From NCBI GenBank assembly GCA_016858145.1, contig JAEHOE010000052.1, positions 124,001 to 188,000 of the forward strand: a stretch of 64,000 nucleotides of DNA. The letters are read 5' to 3'. Position numbers and translations under genes: made by a program. This DNA comes from Edaphochlamys debaryana. Taxonomy: Eukaryota > Chlorophyta > Chlorophyceae > Chlamydomonadales. This document shows, in pieces, positions 10,331-22,221 of the stretch (the stretch's first letter is position 1; each line of letters opens with the position of its first letter). Below the pieces are notes generated by a model, which was given only the letters and a program-made list of their open reading frames with translations, was not told the DNA's origin and did not search any database.

Positions 10331-11537
10331 GGAGGGCCCTAACGGCCAGGGTCTCGCGCTTGCGGGATGTGGAGGGACGGGCGGACCACGCCGCCGAGGG
10401 CTGGGCAGCCCGGCAGCACAGCGCTCGCTCGTGTGGGCCCGGTGCAGAGGGCCGAGCGACCCGGCCTTGAGAGCAGCACCAATCGGGAGGGCCGGTACGT
10501 GGCTCGGCAGTTTGGGGGGCACATGTGGGAGGGACGGGCGGACGGGGCCGAGCGACCCGGCCTTGAGGGCAGCACCGCAAAACTGGAGGGTCGTGTGCTG
10601 GGTGGAGCGAGGGTATAGAAAGGGCGAGGGCTGGGCAGCACCCCGCGTATGGGCAGACGTGCAGGGCACGCGGGGGCAAGGGCGGGGTTGTGGCGCTCGA
10701 CGAAGGGGCGCGCTGCCCAGTAGCGGGATGCCGGGACGGGCCACGAGACGGCATGGTGGCGCTGAGGGCCAGGCGGCGGTAGCTGCAGCTGTGATGGGTC
10801 CGTTGGCCGCGAAGGATCGCGCACCGGACGGAGTGTTGCCAAGGACGGCAGGAAGTGGCAGTGACAAAGCAGTGGAGGCAGGCGATGCCCGGCGGCAGGG
10901 GTGCGAGAGGCGGATGGCGGGTGCGGGCACGAGGCCGTTGCGATCGAGGGAGCCATGGCGCTGAGGGCCGTGCCGATAGCTCAGTAGCACCACCGCCTGG
11001 CAGAGCTGCAGGCGACGGAGCTGTCGCACGCAGGGCTGTACCGAGCAGCGTTGAAAGGCGTGCTTGAGGGGGGAGTGGCGGCGTTCGGGCCAGCAGAGAG
11101 GAGGGAGGCAGGCGCGTTTGGGAGGGTTGCATGCGTGGGCTCCAACGGCCAGCGGCGGTTGCTGTTGGTCCCTTGTGGCCTTGTGCAAGGCAGGCTGGCC
11201 GCTGGTGTGCCAAGCTGGTAGCGGGCCAAGACACAAGTCTGCTCACCTTTCATGCGAGGGCCTGCGACACCGTCACAGGCTGGACGTTGAGGATGGCACG
11301 GCACTGTCGTCGCCGGCCACTGCACAGTACTGGCGCTCAAGTACCGATAACGGTGTTACGCTATCTGGTTGTAGGCGAAAGAAACGCACGTTGCCGATGC
11401 CGATGCCGATGCTGCGACAGCTGTCGTTGTTTGACCTCTAGACCACTCGAGCGCGGTAGTCGGTATCTAACCATACTGGGTATGGTGGCACTGCTACACA
11501 CTCCACGGGAACTCTCCACCGGAGCTGCATCACCACA
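10331..11537. other. Intergenic, ABCF to F-box/LRR gene 1
   Basis: No gene is supported. The stretch holds a 32-bp direct repeat (10449-10480 and 10545-10576, CCGAGCGACCCGGCCTTGAG core) and a short CCGATG run near 11396-11412. It presumably contains the ABCF 3' untranslated region and the promoter of the next gene. The first 50 bases after the ABCF stop are also found after the duplicated terminal exon at 14551. Confidence 0.5.
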
Positions 11538-14160
11538 ATGGCCTCAGCTGCAAGAGCCGCGCCTGAGCAACGCCTCAACATCTGCGACCTACTCGACCAC
11601 CACCTGCCCAAGTCCTGGTGTCAAGCTCTGTACCAAAACCTGCGCTACCGTGAAGTCAAAAGCGTGCGCCTGGCCTGCCGCTCGTTTCGCGCCCTAATTG
11701 ATGGCGAGGCGGACGCCCTGCGCGTCGGCCTGCGGCCGAGCTTACCTCACGAGCTTGCAAGAATGAGCTGTGATGGTCACTGGCTGCAGCGCTGACCGAG
11801 CTGCACGGAGCTGGCGGTTGCGCTCGGCGCCATGGACCCCGACGCGGCACTCGTGCTCTTTGCGGGCGCACCACCGGGCACCTGCAGCCGGATCACCAAA
11901 CTGGAGCTGTGCTCGACAGGCACAGCCGACGAGATGTCGGCCGCGGCGCTCAGCGGCATCCTGCGGAGCGTGCCGCAGCTGCAGGAGCTCGACCTGTGCC
12001 CCGCCCTGGCGGACAGCTCGCTTGCGCGGGCGCTGGCCTCCGTCGCCTTCTCACAAATGCGTCAGCTGACGCAGCTCAGCCTTGAGGACTTCGCCTGGTA
12101 AGTGGAAGGGGCGCGGCGCACGGGTTAAGGGGCGTTCACAGGCGCACCGGGGTTCGCAGCGGGGCCTGGTCATTCTTCCCAATTCCCCTCCACCGCAGGC
12201 TGCTGTGTCTCGGTGACCGCCTGGCCGCCCAGATCACGTCCCTCAACGTCTCGTCACACTGCCTCGCCCGCGGTGCTGTGGCCCGCGACCTCCCCGGCCT
12301 CGTGTCCGGCATGACAGCCCTGCGGAGCCTGACGCTGCGTACGGCGATGGACGACCAGCTGACGACGTCGAACGCACGGCAGCTGGTTGATGCCGTACCG
12401 CCCTCCCTGGAGCACATGGAGCTGTACCGGCTGCCGCTTGGCACGGTAAGGCCAGCGAGCGGTGTCACACTTCACATGTGGTGCTGGTTCACTGCGAGCT
12501 TTCTTGCAGCGTTCTCTCCGCCTTGATGCCTGAACCGCTGCGGGCCTCCTTATCCTCTCTCTGTCGCAAGGCCAGTGGCGTGGGCCCACTCGCGTTGGGC
12601 GAGGCCCGTGCTCCTCGCTCTCCACCCTCAGCCTCATGAGTCATGACCTCCTTTCCTACACCCCCAACCCCAGGACCTGGACGTCACCGTGTACTGCGGC
12701 TTCTCCGGCGGGCTGCTGACGTCCTTCCACGTGGATGACGCCATGTCAGACGAGGGCGTAACGCACGCCGGCCTGTCGGCCTTCCTGGCTGCGGTGCTGC
12801 TGCCCAGCCCCAAGCTGGGCCCGCGGCTGGGCCTGCTGCACCTGGAGCTGCCCCTGCTCGTGGACGGGGCCCCGCCGCCGAGCCCAGGTGCGTGGGCGTG
12901 TTTGTGTAGAGGGAGGGTGTAGCATCACAGACGTTGTGCAGGCATGCAGGCTTGTGTGAATGGCTGCTCGCTTGAGCCGAGGGAAGCGGCTTGCGTGTGT
13001 TTAGGCTTGTGTGTGTGTGGGGGGGGATGGCATAAGTCACTCCGCTGGCGTACGTGCTGACGCGAGTTTGCCCATTCGCTGGCCCGACCCAGATCCCGCG
13101 ACCGGACTGTACGGTCGATGCGATGCGATCAAGCTCTGGAAGGTCACGTGTAACGCCGAGGGCAGGCCGGACGACGTACTGGCTGCCGTGCAGCGCTTCG
13201 GCCAGCCGCAGCTGCTGTCCCACTACGCAACGGGGCAGTATGGCGTAGCGCTGCAGCTGAGCACGCGCCCGGCGGAGGCTGCTTCGGCCATGCCGCCAGC
13301 GCAGCTGCCGCCCGTGCCACGCCCCGCGACGGTGGTGGCACGGGCCGTGGAGCGCATGGCTGCGGCGGCGGCAGCGGACCCAGGCTTCCGGCACTCGAGC
13401 ACCGCCATCCTGCTCCGCGGTTCGAGCGTCCGCCCGCTCTTGGCCGTCCCCACCGCCCTCCACGTGTGGGTGGCTCAACTGGCCGCAGAGACCGCGGCCC
13501 GCGCGCCCGCCCCCGCCCCGGCTCAGGGGTCCCGGTCCAGCCGCAGGTCCCGGCTCCACTCCTACCTGCCTCTGCCCATAACCAGGGCGGTGGTACTGTA
13601 CTGCGGCGGGGGAGAAGCGGCGGAGGCGAGGGCGTTCGCGCAGGTCGCCGTGGATGCTGCGCTGCGGCTCGCGGCGCCAGGCGACGAGGAGGAGGCCGGC
13701 GGCGGGGGGCGAGGGGCTGGCGAGGGGTCTACGGGCTTGCTCGGTCTCGAGGTGCTGCCGACGCAACTCTTTCTGCTGCCGGCCATGGCGGAGGTGAGCC
13801 CCTGGCGACCGGTTGCAAGAGGCAAGAGGCGGGGCCTGAGGCCTGCGGCCTTCTCAACCTTCTGTATCCTCCTTTGTCTGTTGAGTACGGCACCCACCTC
13901 CCTGTGCTGCGGCCGCACTTTCTGAGCGGTCTTTGAACCACCCGTATCTCATCTGTGAGCGTCTGTGCCATGTCCCTCAGCTCAGCCCCACTACGCCCCG
14001 CCCTCCCGCCCTCCGCCGCTCGGTGCAGGTGCTACAGTCGCTGTGGGCCGACGTCCAGGGCCGCGGAAGCGAGCGCGAGCGGCTGGCGTGGCTGCTGGAG
14101 GCGTGGGAGGGGCTGCGGGGCATGCCGGAAACCATCGACCTCTACCCCCATGAGGGCTGA
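11538..14160 (+). pseudogene. F-box-like/LRR family member 1, in-frame stop
   Basis: First of a tandem family. Exons 11538-12097, 12199-12445, 12674-12887, 13093-13793, 14029-14160 join in phase to 618 codons. The N-terminus (about residues 10-50, with KSVRLACRSFRALID) resembles an F-box, an SCF-ligase adaptor motif; about 90-350 is leucine-rich with LRR-like spacing (LQELDL, LRSLTL, LGLLHLEL); the last about 270 residues are family-specific, with LLLRG.SVR.LLAVPTALH and a terminal WLLEAWEGLRGMP helix. Codon 86 (11793-11795) is TGA where paralogues have TGG (LQR-W-P), so the frame is interrupted by one G-to-A change. Everything downstream is otherwise open. It could be a young pseudogene or an assembly error; F-box assignment is by pattern, not search. 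Confidence 0.75.
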
Positions 14161-14390
14161 GTCGTCCTCACGGTGAGGGATGGCGGGCTGGCGGACGGTG
14201 GACATATGAGGAAGACAGTCATAGAGACAGCAGAGCACTCTGCATTGGCCTGGCCAACCGTAAGGGTGCGGTTGGCGGAGCCTTGAAGCGGTCGCGAAAT
14301 GTACCCTCCGCCCTTGCACTCCCCGCCCCCTACTCCCGCCACACGCATTTGTAAAATCCAACTCCGGCTCGCTCCTACCAACACTAGCTC

Positions 14391-14580
14391 CCAACCACCA
14401 ACCGCCGCCCAGGTGTCGCACGACCAGTTCCTGATCGAGTCCACGGTGGACGAGCTGTGGATGTGTGAGGCGGGCGAGGTGACGCCCTTCCACGGCACCT
14501 TCGACGAGTACAAGGCAAGGCTGAGGTCGGGGCAGCACCGCACGCGATGAGGGCCCTAACGGTCAGGGTCCCGCACTTGC
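14391..14580 (+). pseudogene. Duplicated terminal exon of the ABCF gene
   Basis: 14413-14550 repeats ABCF exon 20 (10196-10330) almost base for base, from the acceptor (CCGCCCAG) through VSHDQFLI...WMCEAGE...[15 protein letters not shown]. The original stop codon region CACGTGAGG has become CACGCGATGAGG. The match runs on into the first 30-40 bases of the 3' flank (GAGGGCCCTAACGG). No other ABCF exon is near, so this is an orphan copy left by a segmental duplication just upstream of F-box/LRR gene 2. Confidence 0.95.
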
Positions 14581-14678
14581 GGGACGAGCAACAGCTCTGC
14601 AGCCAGCGCTGCGACGTTCCGTGGCTCGTGCACCTCTTCAGAAGCCATTCTTCAGAGGAGCTGAGATTAGATAAGCAG

Positions 14679-17362
14679 ATGTCCGCGACGTGTGCTGCCG
14701 CCCACCCCACGCCTTGCGACTTGCTGCGCCACCACCTGCCCACTGCCGCTCAGAAAGCTCTGGTCCATCACCTTAAGTACCACTTCAAAAACGCCCGATT
14801 GACATGCTCAGCGCTCAGGAATGTAATCGACGAGCATGTCCCAGAGCTGCGGCTGATGCTTGCGGACCAGGACCCGAATGCTACCGCCTTGCTTGGAAGG
14901 GATGGAGCCTGGCTGAAGCGCTGGCCTAGCTGCCGCACCCTGGTCGTGAACATTGGGGACTTGGAGCTGGATCAGGTGCTGCTGCTCTTCGCGAGCGCCC
15001 CGGTTGCGACCGGCATTAGTATCCTCACGATAGATGATGAAGAAGTCGGCTCGCGGGACTCCATGTCTGGAGCGGGACTGGTGGGCGTCCTGCGGAGCGT
15101 GCCCAACCTCGAGGCCCTGACCCTCGGCGCGGACATGGCAGTCCCGGACAGCTCCACCGAGCGTGCTCTGGCGTCCTGTGCCTTTTCTTACCTGACGGGG
15201 TTGAGGAGCCTCTGCTTGAGGGATCACGCCTGGTACGTGCTGGCTTCCTTGTCAACTACTACATCCAGCTGTCGATTGGGGAAATCAGATAGCACCGCGC
15301 CGCCTCACGTGGGCTGAGAGCTGCCCTGTTTGCTTCGGTGTTGGCTCACCCTGGGATCAAGCCCTCTGGCTCTGAGCTGCCCCTCGTGCCTACGTCTTCA
15401 CCCGCGCCCGCCCTCCCACCTTCCTCTTCCTCTTCCTGCAGGATCCCTTGCCTGCCCAAGACCGTTGCGAGCCAGCTCGTGTCCCTCATTGTGAACGCCC
15501 GCGATCTGACTCGCGACGTTGTACTCCCCGAGGACGTCGCGTCGACCATCGCCCAGATGACCGCCCTCAAGTCCCTTGAGTTCTACCCGGGCCACGACGA
15601 GATCCTTGCTACCCAGGACCTGAGACTGCTGCTTAGCGCCGCCGGCCCCTCCCTGAAAACCATGCTCGTATACCCCTGGAGCCCCTCCGAGGTGGGCTCC
15701 TGGGTGCCGTACATGCGATGATGCCCGTACTTGCGCGTATGGAGGCCTCGACACCACTTGACCAGCCTTGCGCCCATGCTCCATGCTGTACATGTGTAGG
15801 GGGAATCTATCAGCTTCAAGTGCTACTCCAGCCATGGCTTCCTCACCTCGATCATGCTGGAGGATTTGACTAGAAGGGCACCACCGCGGGTCCAGGTGTC
15901 CACCTTCCTGGCAGAGGCTTTGACGGGGCTCCGCACGCTTGGGCCCCGGCTGGCCCACCTGGGCCTGGACCTGATCATGAAAGTCGGGGCAGCTGATCTG
16001 CACGACCCAGGTGAGGGTCTGCATGCGCTGCTCACCTAGCTCGCGTGTCGCACCAGGGCGCTCCCTCGACGGTTGTCTATTCATGCACGTGCTTGCCAAG
16101 CTGACCGCAGAAAATGCCTGAGCCGATGTTGAGCCCTAGCCACTCTTTGGGCTGATTACCCTCCCCGCGTGCCTCCTTGCCCGACCCAGATCCCGCCACG
16201 GAGCTGCTGGCAAGGTGCAAGCAGGTGGACCTCGAGCGCATGCTGATAGCGGAGCCGGGGTCCGTGGAGGCAGTGCTCGAGGCGGCCCGATGCTACGGCC
16301 TGCCCCAATGGGTCGAATACCGCGAACTGCGCGTTCGGCTCCGCAAGGGCGATGCGCCGCGGCCATCGCCGCACGCCCCAGCGCCTGGGCCGCTGCCGCC
16401 GCCGATGCCGCTGCCGGCCCTGGTCGAGCGAGCTGTGAAGCGGATGGCCTCTGCGCCTGTGTCGGACAGCTCGTGGGGCCCGGTGGGCCTCCTCCTTCGG
16501 GGCTCCGCGGTGCGTGTGCTGCTGGCGGTCCCCGCGGCCCTCCACGCCTGGGCCCAGCAGCTCGCCAAGGAGGTGGCGGCCAGCGGCCCGGGCCCGGGGG
16601 CAGCGGGGAGGCTGCAGGTGAGCGGCTACCGCTCACTGCCCACCGCTGGCGCCGTGGTCCTGGAGTGCGGGTCCGGGCCGGGGGGGCGGGCCGCCGCAGA
16701 GGCGGCGGCGGAGGTGGCGCGGCAGCTCGCAGGGGCGGGTGGTGATGGCGGCAGCGCGCCTGGCGGGAGCGCGGAAGCCTCGGCGGCCCCGGCGGCCTGT
16801 GTGCTGGAGGCCATTCAGATGGGTCGACGGATTGACGCAGCCCTCATGGAGGTGGGGCCTAGCCCCGGCTGTGCTGGATGGGGTACAGAAGACGGGGCTG
16901 GGCATTGGCAGTGTTGGACAGGGTGAGGCTTGAGTCCTGGGCGGGACTGAGGTGTCATGCGCCTGACCGACGTGCGCGGTTGCGGGGGCTGGAGAAGGCA
17001 CACGCGTTGGGTGATAGCTTCTGCACCAATAGGTGCTTCAAGCCTCGAGCGCGCTTGTGTCAGCCCACATCCTTACCTCTGTGCCCCTTGCTCCCCGTTG
17101 CCTGTCTGCATCTCAGAAAGTTCTGCAAGCCTTAAACCCGCTTGTGTCAGCCCACATCCTTACCTCTGTGCCCTTGCTCCCTGCTTCGTGCCTTGCCCCC
17201 CTTCAGGTGCTTCAGGCGCTGTGGGACGGGGCCGAGGAGGGCGGGCCCGGCCCCGCCACCGGGAGCCGCGAGGGCGAGCTGGCGCGGCTGCGGTGGCTGC
17301 TGGAGAGCTGGGAGCGGCTGCGGGGGCTGCCGGGGCGGATGGTGCTGGAAGAAGGAGAATAA
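14679..17362 (+). CDS. F-box-like/LRR family member 2, intact
   Basis: Exons 14679-15232, 15442-15691, 15800-16010, 16190-16851, 17207-17362 join in phase to 611 codons (610 aa). The ATG at 14679 was chosen because the F-box-like segment (CDLLRHHLP...ARLTCSALRNVIDEH) starts just after it, as in the paralogues. Leucine-rich repeats follow in exons 1-3 (LEALTLG, LRSLCLRDHAW, HLGLDL). Exon 4 encodes the family-specific domain (LLLRGSAVRVLLAVPAALHAW), and exon 5 the closing helix (LARLRWLLESWERLRGLP). Intron positions and exon lengths match members 1, 3 and 6. By analogy it may be a substrate adaptor of a ubiquitin ligase, but no partner or substrate can be read from the sequence. It is one of only two members without visible lesions. 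Confidence 0.82.
17051..17175 (+). repeat. Tandem duplication spanning the acceptor side of member 2 intron 4
   Basis: The stretch GTGTCAGCCCACATCCTTAC plus the following CTCTGTGCC occurs near 17059 and again near 17145. Between them CAGAAAGTTCTGCAAGCCTT (about 17116) resembles the acceptor and first codons of exon 5 (CAG|GTGCTTCAGGCGCTG, VLQAL). It is a weak exon-edge echo inside a clear intronic duplication. Confidence 0.55.
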
Positions 17363-17684
17363 GGCGCTGGTCTGTGGCCGGCATGCACCGCTGGCCTCTG
17401 GAGGTCACATTCATTGTCTGGCTTAGAACCTGCGCGGGGCCTCAAGGGAGGGTTTGTCCATCCGCTGGTGAGGTACGTCGCTTGAGCCGCAGGACCGCGT
17501 TGGATTCTCGGCACTTCTAGAATGCCCGCTGAAGAAGTGGAAGCGGCAGGCTTGCCCTGTGCAAGCAGTGTAGCAGGGTTGTGTGATGGCACATCAAAAT
17601 TGTTACACACGGCGTGGGCAAGCCGTTGGCTTTTACGGTCTGAGATTGAGGTGGTGACGCGCAAGAGAGGCAAGAGGCTTGCAG

Positions 17685-17764
17685 GTCTACCTGCTCCGCT
17701 TGCTGTTGGAGACGTGGGAGGGGCTGGGAGCGCTGCCAAGGAAGGTGGCAATTGACATCCGGGA
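17685..17764 (+). pseudogene. Relic of an F-box/LRR terminal exon
   Basis: Directly after a CAG, the + strand reads VYLLRLLLETWEGLGALPRK, closely matching the terminal exon of the tandem family (LARLRWLLETWEGLGGLPRK in member 3). The first part of the exon (the LWDGAEEGG segment) and exons 1-4 are absent. It marks a lost or partially copied family member. Confidence 0.8.
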
Positions 17765-18090
17765 GTGGTGGAGTGCACTGCCGCCAGAGCGGTGGGGATG
17801 CCGTGCTTAGGCTGGGCTGCATCCATACGTTCTTGCATATAACTTATGAGGAGGACAGACACCCTTGTTGTAGTCTAAGGGAGGATGATACCTTACTCCC
17901 TTGGGGTGTGGCAGGCTTCATGACTACGTGTGTGGTGCAGGCAGGCTTTGCTCGAGTGGCTTGTTTGTGGCAGGGAGGCCACCTTTCCCGGCCTCCCGGC
18001 CAGTGCAGGATGACGCAGAATGGGGCAGGGAGCATGCGTCAATAGTCTAGGAGGCCGCACGCCTATGGGTACCGTTACGCATGGTGACGG

Positions 18091-18172
18091 GTGACTTGGT
18101 GGGGCTGGCGCGGCTGGGGTGGCTGCTGGGCATATGAGCGGGGTTGCGGGGGGCTACCGGGGCGCATGCGAC
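18091..18172 (+). pseudogene. Second relic of an F-box/LRR terminal exon
   Basis: The bases CTGGCGCGGCTGGGGTGGCT and the continuation through GGGGCTACCGGGGCGCATG align with the terminal exon of member 2 (LARLRWLLESWERLRGLPGRM), with a small deletion and a stop after WLLGI. No other exon of the family lies beside it. Confidence 0.75.
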
Positions 18173-18618
18173 TTTGCAGACGAAACGCCTCTCAATCGGA
18201 TGCGTAGGTGGCAGGTGCCGACGGCAGGTGCCGACGCTTGCGCGGCCAGGCGCGGCCTATGCCGTTCCGCACACACACCGTCAACAGATTGCGTCCTGGA
18301 TCGGCCAACTCGCACCCCCGTGGTTCGATAATGCGTGTGGTGCTGCGAGCACGGAATGTCCACGGCCATCGACATGATGACCCGGCGGGTCAGCCCTGTG
18401 ATGACCCTGTCCCAAGGTCTCATTGTTATGCCAAAGTAGGGATGTCAATGCGTCCACCCTAGTTATCCTCGAAGAACGCGAGGCGCGGCGCGGCTGTCTC
18501 GCAGCTGTCACGAGTCATTTGAGTGCACGCGACGCCAAGGATTTTCTTGCGTGCCTTCGCGTACACAGCATTGTCATTCTGGTATAACTATATACAACCG
18601 ACCGGTGGAACATGCGAA

Positions 18619-21093
18619 ATGGCCTCGCCTGACACTCCCGCCAAGCGCCTATCGCTTTCTGACTTGCTTCGCTACCACCTTTCGGCTGCAGCGCGTAGAG
18701 CTTTCTCCAGGGGACTCGGTGGCTTGGGCCAGGCTCGCCTGGCGTGCAGCGCGCTGAGGGCGCTGGTCGATGAGCATGTGTGGCAGCTGAGGCTGTCCCT
18801 CGCAAACCAGGACCCGGATGTCACGGCCTTGCTCGGCAAGGATGGAGCCTGGGTGCAGCGGTGGCCAAAATGCCGCACCCTGGTCGTAGATGTCAGCAAC
18901 TCGGAGCTGGACCAGGTGCTGCTGCTCTTCGCGAGCGCCCCGCCAGCGACCAGCATCACCCACCTGGTGTTACGGTGCAAGGAGGGGAGCAAGGACTCGT
19001 TGTCTGGAGCGGGACTGATGGGCGTGCTGCGGTGCGTGCCCAACCTCGAGGCCCTGACCCTCGGCGCCGTCATGGCAGCCCCTGACAGCGCCACCGAGCG
19101 TGCGCTGGCGTCCTGCGCCTTCGCGCACCTGCGCTGCTTGAGGGCACTCAACCTGAGGGACTACGCCTGGTGCGTGGGCTGGCTTGGCGGAAGCGGCTTC
19201 TGGCTTGCCTGGGGTCGGGGACTGGCTTGCCTGGGGTCGGGGACGAGCATTAAGCCGTACGGAAACTAACCAAATTTTGCTACACTCCCCCTCTTCTTAA
19301 TCACCTTTTGGCAGGGTCACTTGCCTCCCGGCAGGCCTGGCACGCCAGCTGACGTCCCTGGAGGTGGATCCAGATTCGCTGGGGTGCGAGGAGTTCACGG
19401 AGGAGGTCCTTGCGGCCATCGCCAAGATGGCCGCCCTCGAGGACCTCGACCTGAACTCGGGCTTTGATGCAAGGTTCGACACGCGGGAGCTGGGCCTGCT
19501 GCTGGGTGCCGCCGGGCCGTCGATGCGGTCCATGCGTATCTATGGCTGGGAGCCCCAGGAGGTGAGATGGCAGAGGTCTGCGGACCGGTCGGAACGATAA
19601 GCGCGTTGACAAAGTCGCCATGCCCAAACGGCAGCTCTTGCCGCACCCCGTGCACGTTTGCTGGCGTTTGCTGTCCGCCACGTGCTTACCCCTGCCCTGC
19701 CCTGCCCTTTGCTGCCGTTGACAGGACGTGCGGATTGAAGTGCGCTGCAAGCTCAGTGGCGGCCACCTCACCTCGTTCTCTGTGGAAGACGTTGCCCAGG
19801 AGAGCATCCAGCACGCCAACGTGTCGGCCTACTTGGCGGAGGTCCTGCTGCCCTGCCGTGCGCTGGGGCCCCGGCTGGGGCTCTTGGAGCTGGACCTGAC
19901 GCTCAAAGTGACCGCAGATGCGCCGCCCGACCCAGGTGCGGTGGCGGCTGATTCTTGTAGCTGTGCTGTGTATGAGGTTCCCGTGCGCTCCTCACTTCCG
20001 CACATAGCAAATCGCCCTGATTTGCCCGCCCGGTTGCCTCTTGGCCCGGCAGCGAACTCACAGAGAAGCGCCCTATCTCTCCCGGCCCGACCCAGATCCC
20101 GCCGCGGAGCTGCTGGCGAGGTGCGACATGGTGGACCTTGTGTACATGGAAATGGAGGAGGGAGCGTCCGCGGAGGCCCTGCTGGAGGCGGTCCGGCGCT
20201 ACGGCCTGCCGCAGCGGTTTGGATGAGACCTCTTTGGGGAGACCTCATGGATGCAGCTTCGCCGCAAGGGGCCGCCGCCTTCACCGCCGGCCCTGATGCC
20301 GGGGCTGCCGCCTTCACCGGTGTCCATGCCCGCCATTGTTGGGAAAGCGGTGCAGCGAATGGCTGCGGCACCTGCTTCCAGCACTTTTGGGGTGGAGGTG
20401 TTCCTCCTCCTGCGCGGCTCTGCGGTGCGTGTGCTGCTGGCCGTCCCCGCGGCCCTCCACGCCTGGGCCCAGCAGCTCGCCAAGGAGGTGGCGGCGGGCA
20501 CTCCGGGCCCGGGGCAGGGGTGGAGGCTCCGCGTGAGCGGCTACCAGTCGCTGCCCACTGCCGGCGCTGTGGTCGTGGAGTGCGGGACAGGGGCAGCGGG
20601 ACTGGCGGCGGCAGAGGCGGCGGCGGAGGTGGCGCGGCAGCTCGCAGGGGCTGGCGGTGACGGCGGGGTCCCAGATGGCGGGATCAGCGATGGCTCCGCA
20701 GCCGCTGTCCTGGATGCGGTGCCGACGGGGCTGGGCATTGACTCCGCCTTGATACAGGTAAGGCCCTTGCGCTCGACGGCGCTGGGGTGTCATGGGCCTG
20801 ACCAGAGTGCGGGGTTGCGGGGGGTGGCACGCGCGTTACGTGATGATTTATGCATCAGAAGGTGCGTGAAGCCTCGAACCCCTGGTGTTGGCCCACGTCC
20901 GTTCCTGTGTGCCTCTTTCCCCCGCATGGTCCTTGAGGCGTTGTGGGACGGCGCCGAGGAGGGCGGGCCCGGCCCCGCCACCGGGAGCCGCGAGGGCGAG
21001 GTGGCGCGGCTGCGGTGGCTGCTGGAGACGTGGGAGGGGCTGGGGGGACTGCCCAGGAAGATGGAGCTCGACGCCCAGGGGAGCCAGCTATGA
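18619..21093 (+). pseudogene. F-box-like/LRR family member 3, stop and lost acceptor
   Basis: Exons 18619-19169, 19315-19561, 19725-19935, 20096-20757 and 20929-21093 correspond one-to-one with member 2; exon 4 has the identical length of 662 nt. F-box-like segment SDLLRYHLS...ARLACSALRALVDEH, LRR region and C-terminal domain are all present. Two lesions: an in-frame TGA at 20224-20226 (after YGLPQRFG), and an acceptor before exon 5 that reads GCATG|GTCC instead of CAG|GT. Intron 4 (20758-20928) is 171 nt and has no in-frame stop, so retaining it would keep the frame to the final TGA. Probably a pseudogene; a truncated product ending in exon 4 is possible. Confidence 0.78.
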
Positions 21094-22221
21094 GTATTGC
21101 TCAAGGTTTGCCGCCCTTTAGCCCTGGATAACCGGCTCCACGGTTTGTACTAGATGGGCCCGTTGAGCCGCGGGGCTCCCTGACCGAGCGCTCAGCAGGA
21201 GTAGCCTTTCGCTTGGCACAGCAGGATGGCAAAGCAGGTTGCAGCGGGGAAGGACAGGACTCGGATTCCCTGCAGAGTGATACGGTTCTTAGAAAGCATG
21301 AGGGATCTCACAGGCAGAAGTTGGTGACGGCGCTGCCTCAGCGTCGGGGCAGGGGCGGCAACCGCGGCAGTGCAGCCGTTGCTGGGGTTGTGCGGGTGGA
21401 GATGTGGTGCTGGACAGCGGCGGAGCCGCGAGCGAGGCCCTCTCAGAGATGGAGTGACTGTACCGGTAGTCCACGCATTCTAATGCCGGGCTGCGTGGAG
21501 GCTGCGTGACGCCTTCTGGCGGGTTGCAGCATGGTCGCAGCAGGGGGAGCACCTGTCTCTGCCCCCGTCCCGGCCATTGCAGGACGGCCCAGGTCTTGGC
21601 CTCCTAGCTAGCTGGGGTCATGAACGAATGCAGGGTGAAGACACCCGCCGTTGGTGGGGGCTGGGAGCAGCCGTAACAGATCTTGTGTTTGATTGACGGT
21701 GTTTTGACACAGCCCCTTGAGAGCAGGCGAAGGCTGCGGCCAGTGTTGTGGCCGTAGCAAGGGAGAGGTCGGCAGGTGGAAGAGCGGGGCCTCGGGGGGG
21801 GCGGGCGCTGAAGGTCCCCTGCGTAGGCCCAATACCACAAGTGTTCATCCCCGGTTGCTGATGTGGGTGGAGGACGATGTCTTGTGACCTTGTGAGCGTG
21901 GCGGCCTGGCGGGAATGAATGGTGGCGATGAAGTTGTCCAAGGTCGCGGCCCAGCTGTACTCAAGTCGACCCCAGGACACCGGCGCTCCAGACACGGGGG
22001 TAGACCTCGGAAGAAGCGCTCAGCATACCGGTACGGTACTCGTTGCTGACATCCCCGGGGCTATAACCTTACCACAAACCGAGCGGAACTGGGAAAGGTC
22101 GAGTGCTCCCGCTCCGGATTGGAGGGACTCCGGGGGAACCCGGGAGTGCGTGGCGGGAATGGCCGGGCGGCACAGTAGTAGAGGCTCTGCTGAACAGCAT
22201 GATACACAGAAACTGCACACC
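21094..22221. other. Intergenic between members 3 and 4
   Basis: About 1.1 kb without a supportable gene, repeat or RNA. Short open frames here have no family similarity. Confidence 0.4.

Larger units (their letters stand above)
17363..18618. other. Intergenic between members 2 and 3, with gene scraps
   Basis: No complete gene. Two remnants of the family's terminal exon (17685-17764 and 18091-18172) are listed separately; the rest shows nothing recognisable. Confidence 0.5.

Noticed and set aside
11793..20226. In-frame TGA codons as selenocysteine or reassigned codons
   Set aside because: Green algae do make selenoproteins, but the positions are not redox motifs, intact paralogues have other residues there, and all genes here end in standard stops including TGA.
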